A stretch of DNA of 27,574 bases from DASZCR01 sp035942915 (GCA_035942915.1 DASZCR010000044.1:1-27574); one strand, 5' to 3'. Shown: positions 1-7,724, counted from the first letter of the stretch. Numbers and translations: made by a program. The notes: a model not told the origin generated them from the letters alone.

Positions 1-59
1 AACGCCGCCCTTCGTCTGTGTGTTCCTGCATGCGAGGCAGGGGAACGTGCCTTCAGCCT

Positions 60-1037
60 CTATCCCTTCATCTTCTTGACCTCTTCGGTCAGCACGGGCA
101 CGACATCGAAGAGGTCTCCGACAATGCCATAGTCGGCGATATCGAAGATGGGCGCTTCCGGGTCTTTGTTGACGGCGACGATGGTCGAAGCGTTCTTCAT
201 GCCGACGAGATGCTGAATGGCGCCGGAGATACCGAGCGCGATGTAGAGTTTGGGTGCGACGGTCTGTCCAGAAGAGCCGATTTGCCGGTCGATGGGCAGC
301 CAGCCTGCGTCGCAGATGGGGCGCGAGGCCGCCAGGTCGCCGCCGAGCGCCTGCGCAAGTTGCTCCGCGAGGGCGAGGTTCTCCTGACTCTTGATGCCGC
401 GTCCGACGGCGACGATGATATCGGCCTTCGAGAGGTCAACGGCCTGCTTGACCTCCTGAAAGGCCGGTTCGGGCTGCATGCGCACCTCTCCGACCTCGAC
501 GGCCATCGACTCGACGCTGGCGCCCGTGCCGCGCTCGGCCTGCTCCGCGCGATAAGCGCCCGACTGGAAGGTGGCGAAGACGGGCGGCTCGCCGCTCACG
601 CGCACGTCTGCGTCAATCTTGCCGAGGAAGATGCGGCGCGAGAAGGTGATGCTATCGCCTTCGACCGAAGCGCGGACGCAATCGCTGACCACGTCCTTGC
701 CGAAGCGCGCCGCCAGTTTCGGCGCGAAGTCGCGCACGAGATAGGTGTGCGGCATGATGACGTAGCGCGGGTCAACGGCGCGCACGACACGTTCCATCGC
801 GTCTGTGTAAGCGTCGGGCGTGTACTCCGAAAGCTTCGCGTTTTCGGCCGAGATGACTTTCGAGAGGTTGTAGGCGGCCACTTCCTGCGCGAGCGCCGAG
901 TCCGTGCCGAGGACAACGGCCGTGACCGTCTGGCCGAGCGCCGCACCTAACTGCTGCGCCGCCGCGACGGCCTCAAAAGAGGTCTTATTAAACGCGCCGT
1001 CGCGGTGTTCCGTGAAAACTAAGATTCCGTCACTCAT
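60..1037 (-). CDS. etfA: Electron transfer flavoprotein subunit alpha
   Basis: This is the FAD-binding subunit of the soluble EtfAB heterodimer, which carries electrons from acyl-CoA dehydrogenases and related flavoenzymes to the quinone pool. The 325-residue length is normal. The C-terminal FAD domain is clear: GRG near residue 213, SRP at 238-240, GSSGQTV at 254-260, GISGAIQH at 269-276, then an AVNKDP-APIF-ADYGIVGDL block. The start is ATG at 1037; no Shine-Dalgarno sequence precedes it, and only about 9 bases separate it from a heptad inverted repeat. It follows etfB and is the last gene of the fab/etf run. The 59 bases beyond its TAG stop show no convincing terminator. The family assignment is secure; the choice between housekeeping EtfAB and a specialised partner is inference. 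Confidence 0.96.
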   Translation of the reverse strand: MSDGILVFTEHRDGAFNKTSFEAVAAAQQLGAALGQTVTAVVLGTDSALAQEVAAYNLSKVISAENAKLSEYTPDAYTDAMERVVRAVDPRYVIMPHTYLVRDFAPKLAARFGKDVVSDCVRASVEGDSITFSRRIFLGKIDADVRVSGEPPVFATFQSGAYRAEQAERGTGASVESMAVEVGEVRMQPEPAFQEVKQAVDLSKADIIVAVGRGIKSQENLALAEQLAQALGGDLAASRPICDAGWLPIDRQIGSSGQTVAPKLYIALGISGAIQHLVGMKNASTIVAVNKDPEAPIFDIADYGIVGDLFDVVPVLTEEVKKMKG

Positions 1038-1046
1038 AATGTTTCA

Positions 1047-1126
1047 GTGATAAGCGATAGGTGATAGGTGATGGGTGATAAGAAGAAAGCATTTCTCCTA
1101 TCACCTATCACCTATCACCTATCACC
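1047..1126. repeat. Heptad inverted-repeat element, copy 1 (etfB/etfA junction)
   Basis: On the plus strand five 7-bp units run in tandem (GTGATAA, GCGATAG, GTGATAG, GTGATGG, GTGATAA), then a 17-nt centre (GAAGAAAGCATTTCTCC), then four exact TATCACC units. The right arm is the reverse complement of the left, so RNA from either strand can fold into a hairpin of more than 30 bp with few mismatches. It fills nearly all the space between the etfB stop (1131-1133) and the etfA ATG (1037). No flanking duplication is visible. Copies 2 and 3 lie at 4639-4718 and 7071-7143. Confidence 0.93.
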
Positions 1127-1130
1127 GTAT

Positions 1131-1907
1131 TCAGATGATGCGCGCTTCGGTGCGCAGTTTTTCGGCGAGTTGCGCGGCTCCGGCCTTGGCGTCGCCGTCG
1201 CCGAGGAACTGCGTCTGCTTGGTCTTCTGCGGGAAGTAGATTTTCGAGATGCTCTGGTGCTTGCCCGCCGCGCCGAGCATTTCGGCAGAGGGCGCGACCT
1301 CGCGAATCTCCTTCTTCTTCGCCGCCATGATGCCCTTCAAAGTGGCGTAGCGAATCTGGCTGATGCCGGATTGAATCGTCAGCAGCGCGGGCGTCCCAAT
1401 CGTGTACCACTGATACCACCCGCTCTCCAACTCGCGCTTGACGCGCAGACGTTCACCCGTTGCATCAACCTCGATGACGATGGTCGCGTGCGGCAGCCCC
1501 AACAACTCCGCGAGGATGACGCCCGTCTGCGCGAAGCCGTAGTCGTCCGATTGAAGCCCGGTCATAATCAGGTCGGGCTGTTCGTCGCGGATGGCTTCGG
1601 CGAGCAGGCGCGCGCCTGCGTATGGCCCGATGTGGCCGAGGTCGTCGCCGACGACGTGGATGGCGCGGTCGGCGCCGCGCGCGAGCGCGTCCTTAATGAC
1701 CGACTTGACACGTTGCGGCCCCATTGAGCAGACGATGACTTCGCCGCCGAGCTTCTCCTTCAAACGCAGAGACTCTTCGAGCGCGTAGCCGTCCGATTCG
1801 TTGACCTCGAAGGAGAGGTCGCCCTCCTCAATCCAAGTCGCTTCCTTGTTGATGCGCAGAATCGCGTCTTTATTGGCGACCTGCTTCATGAGCACGATGA
1901 TTTTCAT
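1131..1907 (-). CDS. etfB: Electron transfer flavoprotein subunit beta
   Basis: This is the AMP-binding beta subunit that pairs with EtfA. I start it at ATG 1907 (MKIIVLMKQV), the usual EtfB N-terminus, giving 258 residues. The open frame extends ten codons further upstream, but that extension resembles no EtfB. Family marks are the N-terminal MKQV strand, a D-G-YALEE segment near residue 40, and the C-terminal signature region with RELESGWYQW, the LTIQSGI-QIRYATL segment and IMAAKKKEI. The gene lies 34 bases after the fabF stop on the same strand and is followed by etfA across a heptad repeat. Co-transcription with the fatty-acid genes is inferred from spacing and strand. Confidence 0.95.
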   Translation of the reverse strand: MKIIVLMKQVANKDAILRINKEATWIEEGDLSFEVNESDGYALEESLRLKEKLGGEVIVCSMGPQRVKSVIKDALARGADRAIHVVGDDLGHIGPYAGARLLAEAIRDEQPDLIMTGLQSDDYGFAQTGVILAELLGLPHATIVIEVDATGERLRVKRELESGWYQWYTIGTPALLTIQSGISQIRYATLKGIMAAKKKEIREVAPSAEMLGAAGKHQSISKIYFPQKTKQTQFLGDGDAKAGAAQLAEKLRTEARII

Positions 1908-1941
1908 AGGTAATCGACAATCAGTAGTTTCGGCCAACCGT

Positions 1942-3201
1942 CTAGGCTTCTTCGTATCGCTTGAAGAGCAGCGCGGCGTTGGTGCCGCCGAAGCCGAAGC
2001 TGTTGGAGAGCGCGTAGTCGAGGCGCGCCTCGCGCGGCTCGTTGGGCACGTAGTCGAGGTCGCACTCCGGGTCTGGGTTCACGTAGTTGATGGTCGGCGG
2101 AAGCTTCTCTTCCCTGATGGCAAGGACGGAGAAGACGGCCTCGATGCCCCCGGCCGCACCGAGCAGGTGGCCGGTCATCGACTTTGTCGAACTGACGGCC
2201 ATCCGATAGGCGTGTTCGCCGAAAGTCTTCTTGATGGCAAGCGTCTCGAACTTGTCGTTGTAGGGCGTGGAAGTGCCGTGCGCGTTGACGTAGCCGACGC
2301 TTTCGGGAGAGACGCCCGCGTCGCGTAAGGCCATCTGCATGACGCGCACTGCGCCGGAGGCTGTCTCGTCGGGCATCGTGATGTGGAAGGCGTCGGCCGT
2401 CATGCCGTAGCCGACCAGTTCGGCGTAAATCCTTGCGCCGCGCGCGCGCGCGAACTCAAGTTCTTCGAGGACGAGGAGGCCTGCGCCTTCGCCGATGATG
2501 AAGCCGTCGCGGTCGCGCTCGAAGGGGCGCGAGGCGTGGAGGGGGTCGTCGTTGCGCGTCGAGAGCGCACGCATGGCGGCAAAGCCCGCGACAGACATCG
2601 GCGTGATGGCCGACTCTGCGCCGCCGCAAATCATCACGTCTGCATCGCCGCGCTGGATAATCTTGAAGCTGTCGCCGATGGCGTGCGCCCCGGCCGAGCA
2701 GGCTGTGGCCGTCGCCGAGTTAGGCCCCTTTGCGCCGAAGCGAATGGAGACCTGTCCGGCGGCGAGGTTGACGATGGCCGAGGGGATGAAGAAGGGCGAG
2801 ACGCGGTGCGGCCCCTCGTCCAGCAGCTTCGAGTGCTCGCGCTCGATAGCCCAGAAGTCGCCGATGCCGCTGCTGATGTACGTGCCGACGCGCTCGGCCA
2901 CGTCCGGAGAGAACTTCTCGCCGCGCGTGACGAGTTGACTATCGTAAATGGCTTCGTCCGAGGCCGCGATGGCGTAGTGGATGAAAGCGCCCATCTTGCG
3001 CGCTTCCTTCTTCTCGACGAAGTTGAGTGGGTCGAAGTTTTTCACCTCCGCCCCGATTTTGACCGAGAACTTCTCCGTGTCGAACTTCCTGAGAAAGTCC
3101 ACGCCGCTCCGACCCGCCATCAGCGCAGACCATGTGTCCGCCACCGTGTTGCCGACAGGCGTGACGAGGCCGAGCCCCGTAACCACAACGCGACGTTTCA
3201 A
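1942..3201 (-). CDS. fabF: Beta-ketoacyl-ACP synthase II
   Basis: This enzyme condenses malonyl-ACP with acyl-ACP in the elongation cycle of type II fatty-acid synthesis, in the cytoplasm. The 419 residues carry the KAS II triad: Cys168 in TACSAGAH, His308 in NAHGTSTP, and His345 in KSMTGHLLGAAGG. The C-terminal NSFGFGGTNA loop is also present. The start is a TTG at 3201 (reading MKRRVVVTGLG), supported by a GGAGG ribosome-binding site 10 nt upstream. It follows acpP by 108 bases, the classical acpP-fabF order, and precedes etfB. The identification is very secure, and the TTG start is well supported by the ribosome-binding site and the conserved N-terminus. Confidence 0.97.
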   Translation of the reverse strand: MKRRVVVTGLGLVTPVGNTVADTWSALMAGRSGVDFLRKFDTEKFSVKIGAEVKNFDPLNFVEKKEARKMGAFIHYAIAASDEAIYDSQLVTRGEKFSPDVAERVGTYISSGIGDFWAIEREHSKLLDEGPHRVSPFFIPSAIVNLAAGQVSIRFGAKGPNSATATACSAGAHAIGDSFKIIQRGDADVMICGGAESAITPMSVAGFAAMRALSTRNDDPLHASRPFERDRDGFIIGEGAGLLVLEELEFARARGARIYAELVGYGMTADAFHITMPDETASGAVRVMQMALRDAGVSPESVGYVNAHGTSTPYNDKFETLAIKKTFGEHAYRMAVSSTKSMTGHLLGAAGGIEAVFSVLAIREEKLPPTINYVNPDPECDLDYVPNEPREARLDYALSNSFGFGGTNAALLFKRYEEA

Positions 3202-3309
3202 AATAGATATTCCTCCCTCTTCGGGTTCGTTGCCGCGCCGCAGACGGCGAAGCGCGCGCGGACGCGAACGAACGAGCGCCGCACGTACACGTCGCCGCCG
3301 CCGTCTCCT

Positions 3310-3555
3310 CTACTTGCTCTTGTGCTGGTCGATGTAGTTGTAGGCGTCGCGCACGCTCTGAATCTTCTCGGCGTCTTCGTCCGGAATTTCGATGCCGAAC
3401 TCCTCCTCGAAACGCATCACGAGTTCGACGGTGTCGAGCGAGTCGGCTCCGAGGTCGTCGATGAAGCGTGCGTTCGGCGTAACCTCGTTTTCGTCCACGC
3501 CGAGTTCATCAACGATAATCTGTTTCACTTTATTCTCGATCTCTTGATCGGCCAT
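3310..3555 (-). CDS. acpP: Acyl carrier protein
   Basis: This small acidic protein carries growing acyl chains on 4'-phosphopantetheine. With the start at ATG 3555 (MADQEIENKV) it has 81 residues. The attachment serine is Ser39 in GADSLDTVEL, and helix IV with the usual IPDEDAEKI segment follows. A GGAG motif sits about 10 nt before the ATG, and the 26 codons of open frame upstream do not look like ACP, so the shorter form is right. It lies between fabD and fabF; fabG, often found here in other genomes, is missing. The 95-bp gap to fabD shows no clear promoter or repeat. Confidence 0.97.
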   Translation of the reverse strand: MADQEIENKVKQIIVDELGVDENEVTPNARFIDDLGADSLDTVELVMRFEEEFGIEIPDEDAEKIQSVRDAYNYIDQHKSK

Positions 3556-3650
3556 TAGTCCTGCTCCTTCGGTCAATTTAGAGTTCAAAAGCTTAAAAGC
3601 CGACGGCGGGCGACCCCGGCCGCAGCCTGACACGCGCGCGTTTGAGAAAA

Positions 3651-4628
3651 CTACTCGGCCACAGCCGACGAAGAACGCTCGTCCGCCGTCGCTTCGACGA
3701 GCGCCCTGCGCGCCTCGGCCAGCGTCGCCGCGTCCTCGACGTTCAGGCAGCGCACGGCGTCTTTTCCGGCCGTCTGCCGGACGAGTCCTGAAAGCACTTT
3801 GCCGGGGCCGACCTCGACGAACACCTGTGCGCCCGCGCCGACGAGAAACTCGACCGACTCGCGCCAGCGCACGGCCGCCGCAACCTGTCGGACAAGCCCT
3901 TCGCGCGCCTCAGGCGCACGACGGACGGGCGCGGCATCGACATTCGAGACGAGCGGCACACGGAGGTCTGAGAAATCAATCTGCTCGAAGTCGCGCGCGA
4001 GACGCTCCTGCGCCGGACGCATCAGCGCGCAATGAAAAGGTGCGCTCACGTTGAGTTTGACGGCTCGCTTTGCGCCGCGCTCTTTGAGCAGCGCCGATGC
4101 GCGCTCGACCGCCCCGGCATGTCCGGCAATGACGACCTGCCCCGGTGAGTTGATGTTCGCCGGTTCACAGACCTCGCCCTCGGCCGCATCCGCACAGGCT
4201 TGTCGAATCGTCTCCATCTCCGCGCCGAGAATCGCGGCCATCGCGCCCACGCCGACGGGCACGGCCTCCTGCATGTAGCGCCCGCGCGCACGCACGATGC
4301 GGACGGCATCTCTCAAACTCAGTCCGCCCGCGGCCACCAGCGCCGAATACTCTCCGAGGCTGTGACCAGCGACGAAGTCCGGCGCAGGGAATCCTTCCGC
4401 TTCCATCGCGCGCAAGGCGGCGACGGAGGTGGCGAGAATCGCCGGTTGCGTGTTCTCCGTCAGTTGCAACTCCTCGGCAGGCCCCTCGAAGCAGAGCTTT
4501 GAGAGCGCAAAACCGAGCGCCTCGTCGGCCTCCTCGAAGACCGTGCGCGCGGCCGCGAACTGCTCGGCCAACTCGCGCCCCATCCCCGCGTACTGCGCCC
4601 CCTGACCGGGGAAAATGTAAGCAATCAT
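3651..4628 (-). CDS. fabD: Malonyl-CoA:ACP transacylase
   Basis: This enzyme transfers malonyl groups from CoA to ACP and so supplies the extender unit for fatty-acid synthesis. In 325 residues it has the FPGQGAQ oxyanion loop (6-12), the nucleophile Ser90 in GHSLGE, Arg115 before the YMQEAVP segment, and His199 in SAPFH. The last 15 residues (DERSSSAVAE and nearby) are a low-complexity tail. The ATG at 4628 has no Shine-Dalgarno sequence; 10 bases upstream begins heptad repeat copy 2, which separates it from fabH. Its translation may therefore depend on coupling or on the repeat structure, which is inference. Confidence 0.96.
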   Translation of the reverse strand: MIAYIFPGQGAQYAGMGRELAEQFAAARTVFEEADEALGFALSKLCFEGPAEELQLTENTQPAILATSVAALRAMEAEGFPAPDFVAGHSLGEYSALVAAGGLSLRDAVRIVRARGRYMQEAVPVGVGAMAAILGAEMETIRQACADAAEGEVCEPANINSPGQVVIAGHAGAVERASALLKERGAKRAVKLNVSAPFHCALMRPAQERLARDFEQIDFSDLRVPLVSNVDAAPVRRAPEAREGLVRQVAAAVRWRESVEFLVGAGAQVFVEVGPGKVLSGLVRQTAGKDAVRCLNVEDAATLAEARRALVEATADERSSSAVAE

Positions 4629-4638
4629 AAGCGTCTGA

Positions 4639-4718
4639 GTGATAGGTGATGGGTGATAGGTGATAAGAAAATAGCTTTCTTCCTATCACCCATCACCTAT
4701 CACTTATCACTTATCACC
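4639..4718. repeat. Heptad inverted-repeat element, copy 2 (fabH/fabD junction)
   Basis: Plus strand: four units (GTGATAG, GTGATGG, GTGATAG, GTGATAA), a 17-nt centre (GAAAATAGCTTTCTTCC), then five units (TATCACC, CATCACC, TATCACT, TATCACT, TATCACC). The element abuts the end of fabH: its last base is the last base of the fabH TAG stop read on the minus strand. It ends 10 bases before the fabD ATG. Compared with copies 1 and 3 the number of heptads per arm varies while the centre is conserved, with its inner part (AAAATAGCTTTCTT) present in the opposite orientation. Confidence 0.93.
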
Positions 4719-5707
4719 TACCATCTCATCAAGACCGCGCCCCACGTGACGCCGCCGCCGAAGGAGGCGAGCAGTACGAGGTCGCCTTCCTTGACCTTGC
4801 CCATCTCGACGCACTCGTCGAGCGCGATAGGAATCGAGGCCGAGGAGGTGTTGCCGTGCATCTCGATGTTCGAGTAGACGATGGACGAGTCCACGTTGAG
4901 TTTGTCCGCGACGGCGTCGGTGATGCGCTGGTTCGCCTGATGCGGAATAAAGAGTTTCACATCTTCGGCCTTGTAGCCCGCCTCTTCGAGCACCTCGCGC
5001 GAGACTTCGGCCATCGAGCGCACGGCGACCTTGAACAACTCATTGCCCTTCATCTTGTAGAAGTGCAGACCGGAGGCGAGCGTCTCTGCCGTCGGCGGGA
5101 TGCGCGTGCCGCCGCCCGGCGAATAGAGTTGCTCCGTGTAGCGGCCGTCCGAGCGAATGCGCGTGGCGAGGATACCGCGCTCCTCACCTTCGACCGCGCC
5201 GACGACGGCCGCGCCCGCGCCGTCTCCGAAGATGACGCAGGTCTGTCGGTCTGTGTAATCGACGTAACGCGTCAAGACCTCCGCGCCGACGACGAGGGCA
5301 TAGCGCGACTGGCCGGAGCGCACCATCTGGTTAGCCATCGTCAAGCCGTAGAGAAAGCCTGAGCAGGCGGCGGCGAGGTCGAAGGCGGCGGCCTTGTGCG
5401 CGCCGAGTTCGGTCTGGATGATGCAGCCGGTCGAGGGAAGAATCTGGTCGGGTGTGACGGTGGCGCAGATGACGAGGTCGATGTCAATCGGGTCGAGGCG
5501 CGCACGCTCGATGGCCTGACGCGCGGCGCGGACGGCGAACATCGAAGTGTATTCGCCGTCGGCCGCCTTGTGACGTTGGCGGATGCCCGTGCGCGAGGTA
5601 ATCCACTCGTCAGAGGTTTCGACCATTTTTTCCAGGTCGGCGTTGGTCAACACGCCTTCCGGGTAAGAGCGCCCTGTGCCGAGTATCGCCGCGTTCGAGT
5701 TTGCCAT
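4718..5707 (-). CDS. fabH: Beta-ketoacyl-ACP synthase III
   Basis: This enzyme starts fatty-acid synthesis by condensing an acyl-CoA primer with malonyl-ACP. Its 329 residues contain the KAS III triad: Cys115 in LAAACSGF, His256 in IPHQANQR, and Asn286 in HGNTSSAS. The N-terminal DEWITSRTGIRQR segment and the C-terminal FGGGVTWGA loop are standard. Primer preference (straight or branched) cannot be read safely from the sequence. The start is ATG 5707, with only a weak purine-rich stretch upstream. It lies 32 bases after plsX, and its stop codon merges with heptad repeat copy 2. Confidence 0.97.
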   Translation of the reverse strand: MANSNAAILGTGRSYPEGVLTNADLEKMVETSDEWITSRTGIRQRHKAADGEYTSMFAVRAARQAIERARLDPIDIDLVICATVTPDQILPSTGCIIQTELGAHKAAAFDLAAACSGFLYGLTMANQMVRSGQSRYALVVGAEVLTRYVDYTDRQTCVIFGDGAGAAVVGAVEGEERGILATRIRSDGRYTEQLYSPGGGTRIPPTAETLASGLHFYKMKGNELFKVAVRSMAEVSREVLEEAGYKAEDVKLFIPHQANQRITDAVADKLNVDSSIVYSNIEMHGNTSSASIPIALDECVEMGKVKEGDLVLLASFGGGVTWGAVLMRW

Positions 5708-5739
5708 CAGAATTGTCTGCCTCTCTTGCTGTGCTGCGG

Positions 5740-6846
5740 TCAGTCGGCGACGGCGCGCATGGCTTCCAGCTCGCGCGCGTTCGTCTCGGCGACGCCGCGC
5801 TCGATGCGTTCGCTCGCGCCGCGTTCGCTAAACTCCTTGACGTTGCGAATGGCGTTGCGAATGGCGCGCGCGTTGGAACTGCCGTGACCGATGACGACGA
5901 TGCGCTGCACGCCCAACAGCGGCGCGCCGCCGTACTCGGCGTAATCGAGCCGCTTTTTCAAATTCTGAAACGCCGGACGCGCCAGCATCGCGCCCGCCTT
6001 CGTGATGGTCGAGGCCGAAAGCTCCCGTTTAATCATCGAGATGACGGCGTCCTGCAACCCTTCCGACAGTTTGAGCATGACGTTGCCGGTGAAACCGTCC
6101 GTCACGATGACATCGACCGCGCCGGTGAACACGTCGCGCCCCTCGACGTTGCCGACGAAGTTGAGGCTCGACAGGTCGCGCATCAGCGGGAAGGCCTCCT
6201 TCGTCAACTCGTTGCCTTTGGCCTCTTCCTCGCCGATGCTCATCAGGCCGACCGACGGACGCTGCGTCCCCAGAACCGCGCGCGAATAAGCGTCGCCCAT
6301 GATAGCAAACTGCGCCATGTGATGCGGCTTGCACTCGCTGTTGGCTCCCACGTCGAGCAGGAGCGTCGGCTTGCCCGACTTGGTCGGGACGAGCGCGGCC
6401 AGCGCCGGGCGGTCAACGCCGGGCAGCATGCCGAGCACCATCTTGGCCGTCGCCATCGCCGCGCCCGTGTTGCCCGCCGAGACGAAACCGTCGGCGTGGC
6501 CTTCGGCGACGAGTCGCGCACCTATCCGCAACGAACTCTTCTTCTTGCGCCGGACGGCCGTCGCGACGGCCTCGTCCATCCCGATGACTTCGGCGGCCTC
6601 AATCAACTCGACGCCCCGGTCGCCCTGCCTGCGCCAGCCGCAACGCTTCAGTTCCGGTTCGACGCGCTCCGGCTGGCCGACGAGTATCACGCCGACGCCG
6701 AAGTCGCGCGCGGCGGCAAGCGCGCCGTCAACCTCCGGGTGCGGCGCGTGGTCGCTACCCATCGCATCAACGACGACCTTGCCGGTCAGTTGTCGTCCCT
6801 GCTTCATCAAAAGCGGCGGAGAAAGTTTGGCGCTGAGGACGGCCAA
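5740..6846 (-). CDS. plsX: Phosphate acyltransferase PlsX
   Basis: This peripheral membrane enzyme makes acyl-phosphate from acyl-ACP, feeding PlsY in phospholipid synthesis. Family marks are VVVDAMGSDHAPH near the N-terminus, SAGNTGA, LLDVGANSECKP, NVEGRDVF and VTDGFTGNVMLK. I start it at TTG 6846 (368 residues) because GGGAG lies 7 nt upstream and the gap to the rpmF stop is then only 16 nt. An ATG at 6807, 13 codons in, is the alternative and lacks a ribosome-binding site. The order yceD-rpmF-plsX-fabH is widely conserved in bacteria. The C-terminus is slightly extended and rich in Glu and Arg. Confidence 0.96.
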   Translation of the reverse strand: MAVLSAKLSPPLLMKQGRQLTGKVVVDAMGSDHAPHPEVDGALAAARDFGVGVILVGQPERVEPELKRCGWRRQGDRGVELIEAAEVIGMDEAVATAVRRKKKSSLRIGARLVAEGHADGFVSAGNTGAAMATAKMVLGMLPGVDRPALAALVPTKSGKPTLLLDVGANSECKPHHMAQFAIMGDAYSRAVLGTQRPSVGLMSIGEEEAKGNELTKEAFPLMRDLSSLNFVGNVEGRDVFTGAVDVIVTDGFTGNVMLKLSEGLQDAVISMIKRELSASTITKAGAMLARPAFQNLKKRLDYAEYGGAPLLGVQRIVVIGHGSSNARAIRNAIRNVKEFSERGASERIERGVAETNARELEAMRAVAD

Positions 6847-6862
6847 AGGCGCGCTCCCGGTG

Positions 6863-7048
6863 TCAGGCTTCCTGCTCGACCCTCACCACTTCGCGCCCCT
6901 TGTAGTGCCCGCACTTCGGGCAGACGCGATGCGGCAGACGCGGTTCCTGACAGTTCGGACAGACCATCGTCTGCGGTGCGCGCAGCGCATCATGTGCGCG
7001 ACGTTTGCCCGTGCGCGCCTTCGAGTGTCGACGTTTTGGATTAGGCAT
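6863..7048 (-). CDS. rpmF: 50S ribosomal protein L32
   Basis: This 61-residue protein of the large ribosomal subunit has the typical start MPNPKRRHSKARTGKRRAH and a four-cysteine zinc ribbon: CPNC then CPKC, separated by about 10 residues. All four cysteines are kept, so this is the zinc-binding (C+) form. A GGAG motif lies 8 nt before ATG 7048. It sits between yceD and plsX, the near-universal arrangement that links ribosome and lipid synthesis. Heptad repeat copy 3 begins 22 bases upstream of the ATG, so here the ribosome-binding site lies outside the repeat. Confidence 0.97.
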   Translation of the reverse strand: MPNPKRRHSKARTGKRRAHDALRAPQTMVCPNCQEPRLPHRVCPKCGHYKGREVVRVEQEA

Positions 7049-7070
7049 GATGATTACTCCGTAAAATCCG

Positions 7071-7143
7071 GTGATAGGTGATGGGTGATGGGTGATAGGA
7101 AGAAAGCTATTCTCTTATCATCCATCACCTATCACTTATCACC
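7071..7143. repeat. Heptad inverted-repeat element, copy 3 (yceD/rpmF junction)
   Basis: Plus strand: four units (GTGATAG, GTGATGG, GTGATGG, GTGATAG), a centre (GAAGAAAGCTATTCTC plus one T), then TATCATC, CATCACC, TATCACT, TATCACC. The last two heptads overlap the yceD reading frame: the final Gly-Asp-Lys codons and the TGA stop (7132-7134) are repeat sequence. The gene has therefore either absorbed the edge of the element or been trimmed by it. The arms pair over about 30 bp. Confidence 0.92.
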
Positions 7144-7665
7144 CTTTTCCTTGAGCGCCGCGAGCGCGCTCCAGCGCGGGTCGATTTCCTTGTGTTCGCA
7201 CGCGCAGGTCTCTCTGTTCAAATCCGCCCCGCAGTGCGGGCACAGTCCTTTGCACTCTTCGCCGCAGCGGAAGCGCGACGGCAGCGCCAGCAACAACTGC
7301 TCGCGCACGAGTTCGTCGATGTCAACCGCGCCGCTCTCGTAGAAGGAGAAGTCCGGCTCGTCGCCGCGTATCTCGCGCTCGCCCGCCACGGCCTCTTCCC
7401 CGACCGCCTTCGGCAGAAACGAGACTTCAAACTCGACTTCGGCAGGCAGCGTGACGGGCGCGAGACAGAGGTCGCAATCGGCCTCCATGTTCCCCGTCAA
7501 TTTCCCGCTCACTTCGACGCGCTCGTCCTTGCGCCGGGCTTCACCCTCGACCCGTGTGCCGGCCAGCAGACGCACCTGCTCGTCGCCCAGCTCCAACTCG
7601 CCCTCGGCGTAATTGTGCGCGAAGGGCTGAGCCTCCTCCGTCAGTGTCTCGACCTCGATTCGCAT
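7132..7665 (-). CDS. yceD: YceD/DUF177 family protein
   Basis: This 177-residue protein belongs to the family found upstream of rpmF in most bacteria; work on homologues links it to 23S rRNA or large-subunit accumulation, but the biochemical role is not settled. Visible features are a CDLCLAPV motif in the middle (about residues 90-97) and a cysteine-rich C-terminal segment with C-EECKGLCPHCG-DLN-ETCAC, likely a metal site. It is the first gene of the fab cluster, about 50 nt downstream of a perfect-consensus promoter. Its last three codons and stop come from heptad repeat copy 3. The start is ATG 7665, with a weak AGGG upstream. Confidence 0.9.
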   Translation of the reverse strand: MRIEVETLTEEAQPFAHNYAEGELELGDEQVRLLAGTRVEGEARRKDERVEVSGKLTGNMEADCDLCLAPVTLPAEVEFEVSFLPKAVGEEAVAGEREIRGDEPDFSFYESGAVDIDELVREQLLLALPSRFRCGEECKGLCPHCGADLNRETCACEHKEIDPRWSALAALKEKGDK

Positions 7666-7724
7666 CGCGATAACCCTATCAGAAGCGTGCGGCGCTCGAA
7701 AACGGCGTCAGCGCAAAAGGTGCA

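Noticed and set aside
1047..1126. CRISPR array or insertion sequence as explanation of the heptad repeats
   Set aside because: The units are contiguous with no spacers, there is no cas gene or transposase in the window, and no target-site duplication flanks any copy.
1908..1937. Possible degenerate heptad repeat just upstream of etfB (ACTACTG, ATTGTCG, ATTACCT)
   Set aside because: Only three dissimilar units; similarity to the other arrays is too weak to call.
3556..3650. A separate acpP promoter in the fabD-acpP gap
   Set aside because: No pair of boxes with acceptable spacing is visible; co-transcription is simpler.
5701..7044. Plus-strand frame of 447 codons opposite plsX and rpmF
   Set aside because: Shadow of conserved minus-strand genes, with biased Arg/Ala composition.
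1047..7143. Simple rho-independent terminators as explanation of the three inverted repeats
   Set aside because: They lack a following T-run, lie inside a conserved operon, and the arms are heptad arrays with little GC.
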